NCBI GenBank assembly: GCA_964482235.1
Contig: CAYZWU010000009.1
Location: 98,481-162,480 of the forward strand
Source of the DNA: CAYZWU01 sp964482235
GTDB lineage: Bacteria; Planctomycetota; B15-G4; CAYZWU01
DNA length: 64,000 nt
Direction: 5' to 3'
The notes below the pieces were generated by a model that saw only the letters and a program-made list of their open reading frames with translations, was not told the origin of the DNA and made no database searches. A program made the position numbers and the translations under genes. This document shows, one piece after another, positions 33,737 to 42,865 of the stretch (its first letter is position 1; each line of letters starts with the position of its first letter).

Positions 33737-34240
33737 ATGGAATATGTGAAAGACGTTCTTGTCACGGATCGTTACATGGTGAAGTGTCTCATCAACACCG
33801 GCGAGCGCCGCCTGACCGATTTTCTATCCCTGTTCAAGCGTGACTTCATTCCCGTGAACAATGTCACCATGATCGACCTCCGGAACGGCACGACATTCTC
33901 CTCTCACCGTGCCATGGTCCGGAAGGAAGACATCGTCGTGGCTCACGAGCTGCTCGATCTCGCCAGCGATGCCAGCCTGAGGAACCTTCAGTCCCAGGAG
34001 GTCTGGACGCATCAGGTCGACATGTACCATACGGGCATGACGGACCTGGAGATCTCGGGCCTGGTGCGGCCTGGAAGCCTGGACAGGAGCGATGGAGGCG
34101 TCGGTTTCTTCGTGATCCGCGACGCCAGGATGCAGGGTGTGAACGTCTCTCTCAACCCGGAGCTGAAGATCCTCGCCAGCCTGCCGTACCTGATCGTGAA
34201 CAGGAAACAGATCAGTCTCGTCATGACCCACTGCGGCTGA
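33737..34240 (+). CDS. Conserved hypothetical protein
   Basis: This 167-aa soluble protein begins MEYVKDVLVTDRYMVKCLIN. It has a beta-rich N-terminal half (about residues 1-60, NTGERRLTDFLSLFKRDFIPV) and a more helical C-terminal half ending LIVNRKQISLVMTHCG. GAGGAG lies 10 nt upstream and overlaps the stop of the leader ORF. I recall DUF-type planctomycete families with this look (DUF6812) but cannot confirm. No operon partner is clear apart from folC upstream. Confidence 0.6.
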   Translation: MEYVKDVLVTDRYMVKCLINTGERRLTDFLSLFKRDFIPVNNVTMIDLRNGTTFSSHRAMVRKEDIVVAHELLDLASDASLRNLQSQEVWTHQVDMYHTGMTDLEISGLVRPGSLDRSDGGVGFFVIRDARMQGVNVSLNPELKILASLPYLIVNRKQISLVMTHCG

Positions 34241-34328
34241 CTATTCTTCCCCAGTTCCCATGGAGCTTGAATTGAAGGGCGGTTTATCCTTAAATCGCGC
34301 CTTTACCATGTGAATGTGTAGGTTCCAA

Positions 34329-37300
34329 ATGATCAATCTCAGGTCGATCACCTTTCCGCTCTTCTTCTTCTCCGGCTTCGCCGGACTGATCTACGAAGTC
34401 GTCTGGGTGCGTCAGTTCGCCGGGATCTTCGGGAGCTCTGTCTACTCCACCGGCGCGGTCACGGCGGCGTTCATGGGAGGCATGGCCCTGGGGAGTCTCG
34501 TCCTGGGGCGCGTGGGCGACCGGAGCAGCGACAGGCTGATCCTCTTCGCGATCTGCGAGACCGTGATCGGCATCTACGGCATCCTCTTCTCCTTCGCCTT
34601 TCCGCTTCTCGAGGATCTCTGCATTTCCGGATTCTCCAGCAGCATTCCCCTCATCGGGGAGATCCGTCTGTTCGGAGGCGCTCCGGGGACGGCGATCAAG
34701 TTCGTGATCGCCGGCGGGTGCCTCATCATTCCGACATTCTTCATGGGCGGAACCCTCCCGATCCTCTGCCGCTTCATCGTGGCCCAGCCGGGCGGCGTTT
34801 CCGGGAGGGTGGGGCGCGACTTCGGCCGGTCGGCCGGCGGCCTCTATGCCATCGGCACGCTGGGCGCGGCGGCCGGAACGCTCGTGGCCGGTTTCATATT
34901 CCTGGAGAGCCTGGGAGCCTTCGTGACGCTCTGCGCCGTGGGCGCCGTGAACCTGGCCGTGGCCGGCACCGCCGTGAGCGTGAGCCTGATCACCGGAAGG
35001 AAGAAGGCCGTGGCCGACGAGGCGGCGAAGAAAGCGGCGGCCGATCCGACCGAGGAGAATCCCGATCCCGAAAAGGAGCCTGCCCCCGAGAAGGAACCCT
35101 TACCCTTAAAGAAGACTGTCCCGAAGCAAGCGGCAGCCCCAACCGAGCCGGCCAAGGCGGAGAGACCGGAACCTCCCCTGCGTTCCCCGTCCCTCTTTCT
35201 CCAGCTGCCGACCTTCCTGGCCTTTTTCCTGTCCGGAGCCGCCGTTCTCGGCCACGAGGTGCTCTGGACCCGCCTGCTCTCCCAGTTCTTCAGGAACTCG
35301 GCCTACTCCTTCGCCTCGATGCTGGTCTGCGTTCTGGTCGGTCTGGCCGCCGGCGGAGGCGCGGGGGCCTGGTTTGCGGGACGAACGAGCCGGCCGCGGT
35401 ATCTTCTCTGCCTCTTCCAGGCGGCCGCAGCCCTCTGCTCCCTGCTGTCGCTGTTGCTGATCCACCACTTCGGCCAGTACGATCGTTTCCTCGCCCTGAT
35501 CCGTTTCTTCGGCGGCATGGAGGAGGTGGCCGGCTTCGGATCCTTCACCCTGCTCGTGGCATTCGAGGTCGTCTCGTCCTTCTGCGTGATCTTCCCGGCC
35601 GCGTTCTTCATGGGAACGGCCTTTCCCCTCATGGCGGAGATGAACTGGCGCCGCACCGGTGGATTCGGCGGATTCGTGGGCGATGTGCAGTTCCTTTCCA
35701 CGGCCGGCGCCGTTGTGGGCGCCCTGGTGACGGCCTTCTACCTTCTTGCCACACCGGAGATCGAGATCCTCCACTGCGCCTTCATCGTCGTGGGTTTCAA
35801 CGTGGGTGCAGGCCTCCTTCTCCTGCTCAGCTCGGTGCGCAGCGTGAGCTCGGGGCAATGGACCCTGGCTGCTGCGCTCTTCGGCGGCGTCGGGCTGCTC
35901 CTTGCCTATCAGCCTCCGGACCTTCACTTCTGGAGGACGTCGGATCTCGACGAGGAGCTCGTCTTCTACGAGAAGGACGTGATGGCCGACGTTTCGGTCG
36001 TGCGTCGTCCCGATGGCCTGATCCTGAAGGTCAACAACACGGCCGGCCTGGGCGGGACGGCGGGCGAATACCTGGAAACGCGGATCGGCATGCTGCCGTC
36101 CCTTCTCCTGCCCGAGGAACCGGAGGAGACGCTCTGCCTCGGGCTGGGGACGGGCAACACGCTGATGGGGCTCGTCAACGCCGGAGCCGGGAAGTGCTAC
36201 TGCGTGGAGCTCGTGGAGAGCGTGATCCATGCGGCGGCCCACTCCTTCCACAACTTTCCCGAGGAGTCGCCCCACGAGAGCCGCCGGCCGACCCTGGTCC
36301 ATGGCGATGCCCGGATCTTCCTTGCAGCCGTGGAGCAGAAGTACGATCTGATCGTCGGGGATCTTTTCTTCCCCTGGCAGTCCGAGGCCGGATTCCTCTA
36401 CACCAAGGAGCACTTCACCACGGTGCGCGAGCACCTGAAGGAAGGGGGCGTCTTCTGCCAGTGGATCCCGCTCTACCAGCTTCACTGGGACGATTTCGGC
36501 ATCATCGGGAACACCTTTGCCGAGGTCTTCGACTCGGTTTCCATCTTTCTGGCATCGTCCCGATCGGGGTATCCCGTCGTCGGGCTCTTCGGCTCCGAGG
36601 CGCCGATGAAGTTCGACCCGGACAGGCTGCAGGAGAGGATCGACAACCACCCGCAGAGGCACCTGATCGAGCGGTTCGGCCTGGCCAACGTGATGGACAA
36701 CCTCGTTCTCTACCTCGGCAGCGAGTGGCTTTTCCGGGTCCGCTTTCCGGACAGGCGGATCAACACGATCGACCGGACGCTCGTCGAGTTCCGGGCCGCC
36801 CGCATTCTGGAGCTCCCCGAGGTCCTCGCCTTCAACCACTTCACCAAGCTGGCCAAGGCGGAGTACAACAGGGATCTGGAGCCGCACCGGATCATCTTCT
36901 CCAGGCGCAAGCCCGAGGAGAGACAGGAGTTCAAGCGGCTCCTGAACCGCTACACGCGAGGCATCAGGGCGTTCCTCGCCTCCCATGCCTTCGCCCTGGG
37001 CGAGCATCTTCTCGCCGGCGCCGTGGCGGGCGGTCAGAAGAGCGAGGAGCTGATGAAGTACACAAAGGGGCGGTTCGAGATGGGTGTGAGGGCCTACGAG
37101 GCCGCCCCGGAGCAGAATCTCTTCCGCTGGAACCTGATCCAGATCTGGAAGTCGATGATCCAGCAGGGCGATTTCGTCCGGGCGACGCGGCTGATGGAGC
37201 TCGGCTTCTCCCTGTCGCCGGACACGGCACAGTTTGCCTGCAACTGGGGCATGTCGCTTCTCGCCCGGGAGATGTACGAGGAGGCGGCGGCCGTCTTCAA

Positions 37301-37616
37301 GAAGGCTCTGGAGGTCAATCCCGATCATTATTCCAGCAGGATCCATTACGCTGCCGCCCTCTTCATCGCGGGGAAGCGCGTCCAGGCGCGGCAGGAGATG
37401 GAGCAGGTCGTGGCCGACATCGGAGGGGTGAACCAGGTCTTCGGCCTGACCCGGTCGAAGCTGGCGAGCGGACTGGCCATCCTGATCCTGCATGGCGTCA
37501 AGGAAGCGCGGCCGTGGCTGGACAGCTGCACCCGCGACATGCCGTGGATGTCGAACCTGATCCAGGACGCCCTGAACAGCGCCTCCGAGAGCGCCAGGAA
37601 GGGCGATCGGGAATGA
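34329..37616 (+). CDS. Membrane protein fused to spermidine-synthase-like and TPR domains (copy 1)
   Basis: The 1095-aa protein starts with about 12 TM helices in two blocks (about residues 5-215 and 285-530), separated by a Pro/Glu/Lys-rich cytoplasmic linker (DPEKEPAPEKEPLPLKK). A SAM/aminopropyl-transferase-like domain follows (CLGLGTGNTLMGLVNAGAG, LVHGDARIFLAAVEQKYDLI, GGVFCQWIPLYQL) and a helical C-terminal region with TPR-like units (SPDTAQFACNWGMSLLAREM). This is the widespread fused MFS/spermidine-synthase family of unknown reaction. GTAGG precedes the ATG weakly. A 1188-aa paralog follows 43 bp later. Confidence 0.85.
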   Translation: MINLRSITFPLFFFSGFAGLIYEVVWVRQFAGIFGSSVYSTGAVTAAFMGGMALGSLVLGRVGDRSSDRLILFAICETVIGIYGILFSFAFPLLEDLCISGFSSSIPLIGEIRLFGGAPGTAIKFVIAGGCLIIPTFFMGGTLPILCRFIVAQPGGVSGRVGRDFGRSAGGLYAIGTLGAAAGTLVAGFIFLESLGAFVTLCAVGAVNLAVAGTAVSVSLITGRKKAVADEAAKKAAADPTEENPDPEKEPAPEKEPLPLKKTVPKQAAAPTEPAKAERPEPPLRSPSLFLQLPTFLAFFLSGAAVLGHEVLWTRLLSQFFRNSAYSFASMLVCVLVGLAAGGGAGAWFAGRTSRPRYLLCLFQAAAALCSLLSLLLIHHFGQYDRFLALIRFFGGMEEVAGFGSFTLLVAFEVVSSFCVIFPAAFFMGTAFPLMAEMNWRRTGGFGGFVGDVQFLSTAGAVVGALVTAFYLLATPEIEILHCAFIVVGFNVGAGLLLLLSSVRSVSSGQWTLAAALFGGVGLLLAYQPPDLHFWRTSDLDEELVFYEKDVMADVSVVRRPDGLILKVNNTAGLGGTAGEYLETRIGMLPSLLLPEEPEETLCLGLGTGNTLMGLVNAGAGKCYCVELVESVIHAAAHSFHNFPEESPHESRRPTLVHGDARIFLAAVEQKYDLIVGDLFFPWQSEAGFLYTKEHFTTVREHLKEGGVFCQWIPLYQLHWDDFGIIGNTFAEVFDSVSIFLASSRSGYPVVGLFGSEAPMKFDPDRLQERIDNHPQRHLIERFGLANVMDNLVLYLGSEWLFRVRFPDRRINTIDRTLVEFRAARILELPEVLAFNHFTKLAKAEYNRDLEPHRIIFSRRKPEERQEFKRLLNRYTRGIRAFLASHAFALGEHLLAGAVAGGQKSEELMKYTKGRFEMGVRAYEAAPEQNLFRWNLIQIWKSMIQQGDFVRATRLMELGFSLSPDTAQFACNWGMSLLAREMYEEAAAVFKKALEVNPDHYSSRIHYAAALFIAGKRVQARQEMEQVVADIGGVNQVFGLTRSKLASGLAILILHGVKEARPWLDSCTRDMPWMSNLIQDALNSASESARKGDRE

Positions 37617-37659
37617 AACGCCGATGACGGACAGTCTTAGTGAGAGCTGATTCAAGGCC

Positions 37660-40600
37660 ATGAAGGCGATTCTGCTGCTCTTCTTCTTCCTGACCGGTGC
37701 AGCCGGTCTGGCGTACGAGGTCGCCTGGACCCGGCAGATGGTCTTCGTTCTCGGCAACACCAATCTCGCCATGGGGCTCGTCCTGGCCCTGTTCCTCTTC
37801 GGTTTTTTTGCAGGCAGCCTCGTGGGTTCGCGGTGGAAGCTTTCCCGTGCGGCCCTTCTCAGGCGGTACGCTCTCCTCGAGGTCGGCATCGGGATCTTCG
37901 GTCTCCTCTTCCCTTTTCTTGCCGGCCTGGTCAAGGCGTCCTATCCCGTCGTGGCGGGATGGATCGACCCGGATATTGCGCGGTTCGTGTTCATCATCCT
38001 CCTGATCGGCATGCCCACCTGCCTGATGGGAGCCACCTTTCCCGTCATGAACGGGATCTTCATCACCAGGCGCGACGAGGCGGCGCGCGGGGCCGGGCTG
38101 ATCTACGGCTTCCAGACCCTGGGAGCTGCTGCCGGCGGCGCTGCGGCCGGCTTCTATCTGCTGCGCGAATTCGGTCTGGCGGGAACGAGCCGGACCCTGG
38201 CCGCGATCAACGCCCTTGTGGCGATCGGGGCGTGGGGCCTCAGCCTGGTCCTGCGCGGAGACAAGGAATCGCTGCAGGCAGCGACCTCCAGCGGTACCGA
38301 GCTCCCGGCCGATCCGGACAGCCCGGCGGACGATCGGTTTCCGATCCTCTACGCCGTGCTGTTCTGCACCGGAGCCGCTTCCCTTGCCCTGGAAATCCTC
38401 TGGACGCGCATCCTGGTCTTCTTCGTGGACGGGCTCACCTATTCGTTCACGGCCATGCTTGTGGTCTACCTGCTCGCTCTGGCCGTGGGATCCTGCCTTC
38501 TTGCTCTCCTGGCCAGGATCGTGAAGCCGGGATACCGGACCGGCGGGATCGTGCTGGCAGCGGGCGGCCTCAGCGCCATCGCCTGCCTCCTCTGGCTCCC
38601 CAGCCTCTACGGCGTGATCCAGTCGGTAAGGGGCGATCTTTCCCAATACGATTTCGAAACCTTTCTCCTTTCGATCTTCACCGGAACGGGATTGGTGCTC
38701 TTCCTCCCCGCCCTGCTGATCGGGATGGCTCCTCCCCTGGCCATCGGCATCCTGATCAGGGAGAGGGGAGGGCCGTGCCGGGAGTCCGGGCATGCCTACG
38801 CCGCTTCCTGCATCGGCTGCTGTGCCGGCGCGCTGGCCGGATCGTGGCTCATCGTGCCCCACCTCGGATTGAAGATGGGGGCCGTGCTCGCCTCGCTGCT
38901 CGTCGTGATGGCCGGTGTCTTCCTCTTCTTCAACTCCCGGACGCACTGGTTCTTCAAGGTCGTGTTCAGCGCGGCCTCCTTCTTCGTGGCCGTCATCCTG
39001 ATCCTGGACGTGCAGAAGCTCGATCACATCGTCAGATACTCCCACGTGTTCCAGCGTCCGGGACGTCTCGAGACAACTGTCCTCGAGGAGAGCGTCGAGG
39101 ACAACATCTGCACGGCGTCGGTTGTTCACGACAAGCGGAACAGGGAGCAGCGCCTCTACACCGACGGGTTCAATGCGGCGTCCACGGGGAGCGACTATGC
39201 CTACATGCGGATGATGGGCCACCTTCCCGTCCTGGCATGCCGGAAGCCGGAGCGCTGCCTGGTCATCTGCTACGGCACCGGAACGACGGCCGGTTCCCTC
39301 TCTCTTCATTCCGGTATCAAGGAGATCGAGATCGTCGAGATCTCGCCGGCCGTGATGGAGGTGGCGCGTCTTTTCCATGCCGTGAACCATGGAGTCGGCC
39401 TTGCGGCCGATGGGGAGGATGGGGGAGGGGAGAGATCCGGTTCAGGCGCCGAGGTCCGGGTTCACACCAGGGTGGACGGCCGGGACTTCCTCAACCTGGA
39501 CAGCGAGGGTTTCGATCTCATCACCCTGGAACCGCTGATGCCCTACACGCCTGCAGCCGTTCACTTCTACACGTACGAGTTCTACGAGCTCTGCCTCGAG
39601 AAGCTTGAGCCGGGCGGCGTGCTCTGCCAGTGGGTTCCCCTGAACGCCGTTCCTGTCAACGATCTGAAGCTCCTGCTGGGAACTTTCGCCGCGGCGGTTC
39701 CCTCCTCCGGCTTTTTTCATTTCGGAAACTGCCTCCTTCTCCTCGGATTTGTCGAGCCTGGGTGGACTCTCGATGCGGCTCGGGTGGCGGCAGCCTTTTC
39801 CAGCGAGGCCGTGGCGCGCGATCTCGACATCGCCGGGTGTCCCGATGCACAGGCCGTTCTCGGCGCTTTCGTCTGCGACGGCGGGAAGATGCGGTCACTC
39901 ACCGGTACGATCGAGCCCATGACCGATGACTGCACCACGGTGGAGTACGTCCGGATCGCTCCGGGAGTGGAGGCGTACCTGCGGATGGCCGACGGCTTCG
40001 CCTTCCTGTCGCAGTCGCTCGAGCCTCTTGGCAGGCACCTCGTCTGCACCGGCTTCAGCGAGGAGGAGAAGAACGACCTGATCGACGAGCTGAGAGTCTG
40101 GCTCGTCTCGTCGGGCTACGTCCTGAAGGGGCTCGAAGCCGAGGCGGCCCAGCTCTACGCGCAGTACTTTCCCGGGAAGAGATCCGTCGGTCAGAGCGCT
40201 GAGAGCCTGTTCGAGAGGGCTTTCCAGATCAACCCGAGCGACAGCAGGGCCCGCAAGTACGGCCTTTCCCTGATCCGGAAGGCCGAGAGCCTGATGCGTG
40301 TTGGCGATCTGGCCGGAGCCCGCAGGAAGCTCGACAAGGCCGTGATCTTCACGCAGGGCCGGTACGAGTATTACCGCGCCGAGGCCCTTCTCGGACTGGC
40401 GACCCGCCGTTTCGACAAGGCGAGGGAAGCGCTGCAATACATGAACCATCTCAAGCCCTTCACCAAGATGGGGCTGGCCCTGACCGCCAGCCTCGATCGC
40501 GCCGAGGGAAAGAGGGACAGGGCCAGGATCGCCGAGGAGAGGCTTGAGAGCTGGGGAGACCTGGAACCGCAGGAGCAGGAGCTCCTCGACCGCGTCGCTG

Positions 40601-41226
40601 CCGCATCGGCGCGGGCCGTTCCGCTGGACCGATCGCTCACGGGCGACGACCTCCTCGCCTTGCTGAAGGCCGGTCCCGACGGCAGGACCGACTCGGGCCG
40701 TCATGCCTGGTCCGTTGCGGCCGGCGTGGGCGAGGAGATGCTCGACCAGGCCCGCCAGGAGCTGATAGAGGAGGTTGCATCGGGAGGAGAGGATCTCGGC
40801 CATGCCGCCGCAGGTCTCAGCTTCTTCAAGGGCGACGAGGTGAGGATCCTGCTCAGGCAGGCCTATCTCGACTGCCGGATCGTGGATCGGCCCATGATCC
40901 TGCAGGCGCTCTTCCAGGCGGGCGATGAGGAGACCTTCATCATGGTGCTCGGCTCCAGGTCCGCCTCGGCGGAGCTTCTGGTGAAGGCGACGGAGATCGC
41001 CACCGATGCCAAGAATCAGGATGCCGTGACACCGCTGATCGATCTCCTCGAGCATCAGTCGGCGCAGGTCCGCACCGGGTCGATCCTGGCGCTCTTCACG
41101 CTGACGGGGCTTCAGTTCAACTTCAATCCCTGCGGCAAGGAGGATGACCGGGAGGCGTCAGTTGCGCGGTGGCGCCGGTGGAACGAGAACCGGGTACAGG
41201 ATGGTGCGGACCCCGATCACCGTTGA
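37660..41226 (+). CDS. Membrane protein fused to spermidine-synthase-like, TPR and HEAT-like domains (copy 2)
   Basis: The 1188-aa paralog of the upstream gene has the same membrane start (FFLTGAAGLAYEVAWTRQMV), a second TM block, then the spermidine-synthase-like domain (LVICYGTGTTAGSLSL, VDGRDFLNLDSEGFDLITLE, GGVLCQWVPL). After this come TPR-like helices (about residues 840-990) and a HEAT-like end (VLGSRSASAELLVKATEIAT, QDAVTPLIDLLEHQSAQVRT). It lacks the Glu/Pro linker of copy 1. Tandem arrangement suggests a heteromeric or specialized pair. The reaction is unknown; polyamine or sugar-lipid export has been suggested for the family only. Confidence 0.82.
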   Translation: MKAILLLFFFLTGAAGLAYEVAWTRQMVFVLGNTNLAMGLVLALFLFGFFAGSLVGSRWKLSRAALLRRYALLEVGIGIFGLLFPFLAGLVKASYPVVAGWIDPDIARFVFIILLIGMPTCLMGATFPVMNGIFITRRDEAARGAGLIYGFQTLGAAAGGAAAGFYLLREFGLAGTSRTLAAINALVAIGAWGLSLVLRGDKESLQAATSSGTELPADPDSPADDRFPILYAVLFCTGAASLALEILWTRILVFFVDGLTYSFTAMLVVYLLALAVGSCLLALLARIVKPGYRTGGIVLAAGGLSAIACLLWLPSLYGVIQSVRGDLSQYDFETFLLSIFTGTGLVLFLPALLIGMAPPLAIGILIRERGGPCRESGHAYAASCIGCCAGALAGSWLIVPHLGLKMGAVLASLLVVMAGVFLFFNSRTHWFFKVVFSAASFFVAVILILDVQKLDHIVRYSHVFQRPGRLETTVLEESVEDNICTASVVHDKRNREQRLYTDGFNAASTGSDYAYMRMMGHLPVLACRKPERCLVICYGTGTTAGSLSLHSGIKEIEIVEISPAVMEVARLFHAVNHGVGLAADGEDGGGERSGSGAEVRVHTRVDGRDFLNLDSEGFDLITLEPLMPYTPAAVHFYTYEFYELCLEKLEPGGVLCQWVPLNAVPVNDLKLLLGTFAAAVPSSGFFHFGNCLLLLGFVEPGWTLDAARVAAAFSSEAVARDLDIAGCPDAQAVLGAFVCDGGKMRSLTGTIEPMTDDCTTVEYVRIAPGVEAYLRMADGFAFLSQSLEPLGRHLVCTGFSEEEKNDLIDELRVWLVSSGYVLKGLEAEAAQLYAQYFPGKRSVGQSAESLFERAFQINPSDSRARKYGLSLIRKAESLMRVGDLAGARRKLDKAVIFTQGRYEYYRAEALLGLATRRFDKAREALQYMNHLKPFTKMGLALTASLDRAEGKRDRARIAEERLESWGDLEPQEQELLDRVAAASARAVPLDRSLTGDDLLALLKAGPDGRTDSGRHAWSVAAGVGEEMLDQARQELIEEVASGGEDLGHAAAGLSFFKGDEVRILLRQAYLDCRIVDRPMILQALFQAGDEETFIMVLGSRSASAELLVKATEIATDAKNQDAVTPLIDLLEHQSAQVRTGSILALFTLTGLQFNFNPCGKEDDREASVARWRRWNENRVQDGADPDHR

Positions 41227-41250
41227 TCGGCGAGGGAGGAGGAATCCGTC

Positions 41251-41865
41251 ATGATCCCAGCAGAAGAAGCCCTGGAGCGCCTGCGCGAGGGGAACCACCG
41301 ATACGTCTCCGGTGCTCGAGACGGCGGTACGAGGACGAGCCCCTTTCGCCGCAACGAGCTCGTTTCCGGACAGGAGCCCTTTGCCGTCATTCTCGGTTGT
41401 GCCGACTCGCGCGTGCCGCCCGAGATCGTCTTCGACCAGGGGCTGGGCGATCTCTTCGTCGTTCGCGTGGCCGGGAACATCGTGACGCCATCCCAGCTCG
41501 GCAGCATCGAGATGGCGGCGGAGCGGTTCGGGACGCGGCTCGTCGTCGTTCTGGGGCACTCGCAATGCGGAGCCGTCCTCCTGACCCTGGCAGAGCTCGA
41601 GGGCGCGCCGGTCAGCCGCTCGCCCGATCTTCGATCGATCGTCGATCAGATCCAGCCGACAGTCCAGCCGCTGCTGAACACCGAGCTTCGGGAGAGACGG
41701 GACGCGCTCGTGCAGCAGGCCGTCCGGGCCAACGTCGGCGCCTCTGCGGAACGCCTGCGGCATGACTCGCCGATCCTTGCCGACCTGATCGAGAAGGAGG
41801 GGCTGCGCGTGGTATGTGCCGATTATTCCCTCGAGACGGGAGCCGTCGATTTCTTCGAGGGTTGA
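41251..41865 (+). CDS. Beta-carbonic anhydrase
   Basis: The 204-aa enzyme interconverts CO2 and bicarbonate. Zinc ligands Cys50, Asp52 (with Arg54 in GCADSR), His103 and Cys106 (GHSQCG) are all present, as is the conserved VRVAGNIV stretch. Length matches bacterial beta-CA. The gene starts 24 bp after the preceding membrane-protein gene and is convergent with the pseudouridine synthase gene; the intergenic gap is 34 bp. Confidence 0.95.
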   Translation: MIPAEEALERLREGNHRYVSGARDGGTRTSPFRRNELVSGQEPFAVILGCADSRVPPEIVFDQGLGDLFVVRVAGNIVTPSQLGSIEMAAERFGTRLVVVLGHSQCGAVLLTLAELEGAPVSRSPDLRSIVDQIQPTVQPLLNTELRERRDALVQQAVRANVGASAERLRHDSPILADLIEKEGLRVVCADYSLETGAVDFFEG

Positions 41866-41899
41866 CAGGGCGGCCTGAAGGCGGCTTCTGTGGCAAGCC

Positions 41900-42865
41900 T
41901 CAGCGGGGCCGGCGCGGCCTCTTCCCCTGGACCTTTCCTGTCTTTCTCCTTGCTGCAGGAGGGCGCTGCACCTTCTTCTTGCCGGTCTTGCGCGGACCGG
42001 TCGGTTTGGCCCGGGATCCTGCCGCCTTTCCCTTGGTCTGGCGCGATCGGGCCGGCCCGGTTCCAGGCTCCGTTTTCCGCTCCTGGACCTTGCGCCTGCC
42101 GCGGCGCTTCCTTGCCGCCCCTTTTCCGGCGGCGCCGAAGGAGTCCGTACCGGCGGTCAGGAGCTTCTTGATCTCGACGCTGTTGAGGTTCCGGTTGCGG
42201 CCCGTCTTGAGGCTGCCGAGAGCCACGGGGCCTATGCGCGTTCTTTCCAGCTCGATCACCTTGAATCCCGCCTTGGCCATCACGCGCCGGATGATCCGGT
42301 TCTTCCCTTCCTTCAGCGTCATGCGGACGATCGTTTCGCTGCGCAGGCGCTTGATGATCCGGACCTCGATCGGAGTGGCTTTCCCCTCGGCAAGCCAGAC
42401 GCCCTTGCGCAGCATCTCGATCTCGTCTTCCGTCAGCTGCCCCCGTACACGGAGCTTGTAGGTCTTGGGAATGTCGTAGCGCGGGTGAGCCACGATGTTG
42501 GCGAAGTCGCCGTCGTTGGTCAGGATGATGGCTCCCTTCGAGTCCACGTCGAGCCGGCCCACGGTGAAGAGCCGGATCCCGGGCTTCTCGACGAGGTCGA
42601 GGACGAGGGGGCGGTCGGTCCTGTCGCGCCGGGACGAGCAGATGTACCCGACCGGCTTGTTCACCAGAAGGTAGACCTTCTTGGGCATCTTCAACGGAAC
42701 GCCGTCCTGGGCCACCTTCTGGAGGTCAGGGTCGATGGTGGTTCCCAGCTTCGTGACCGGTGTTCCGTCCACGGAGATACGGCCCTCGGCAATCAACGTC
42801 TCGCAGGCGCGCCGCGAGCCGAGTCCGACGAGGGCCAAGAACTTCTGCAATCTCATCCGGGTCAT
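41900..42865 (-). CDS. RsuA/RluB-type rRNA pseudouridine synthase
   Basis: The 321-aa enzyme has an N-terminal S4 RNA-binding domain (MRLQKFLALVGLGSRRACET) and a pseudouridine synthase domain with the Asp in LFTVGRLDVDSKGAIILTND and the GKNRIIRRVMAKAGF region. It would modify 23S or 16S rRNA; RluB is the closest picture. It ends in about 80 Lys/Arg/Pro-rich residues, a likely disordered RNA-binding tail that most relatives lack or have shorter. Its ATG overlaps the manA stop (ATGA), so it is translationally coupled to manA. Confidence 0.88.
   Translation of the reverse strand: MTRMRLQKFLALVGLGSRRACETLIAEGRISVDGTPVTKLGTTIDPDLQKVAQDGVPLKMPKKVYLLVNKPVGYICSSRRDRTDRPLVLDLVEKPGIRLFTVGRLDVDSKGAIILTNDGDFANIVAHPRYDIPKTYKLRVRGQLTEDEIEMLRKGVWLAEGKATPIEVRIIKRLRSETIVRMTLKEGKNRIIRRVMAKAGFKVIELERTRIGPVALGSLKTGRNRNLNSVEIKKLLTAGTDSFGAAGKGAARKRRGRRKVQERKTEPGTGPARSRQTKGKAAGSRAKPTGPRKTGKKKVQRPPAARRKTGKVQGKRPRRPR

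Noticed and set aside
35106..37934. A minus-strand frame of about 940 codons opposite the first transporter/spermidine-synthase fusion
   Set aside because: It covers the strong motifs of the plus-strand gene and has shadow-like composition.
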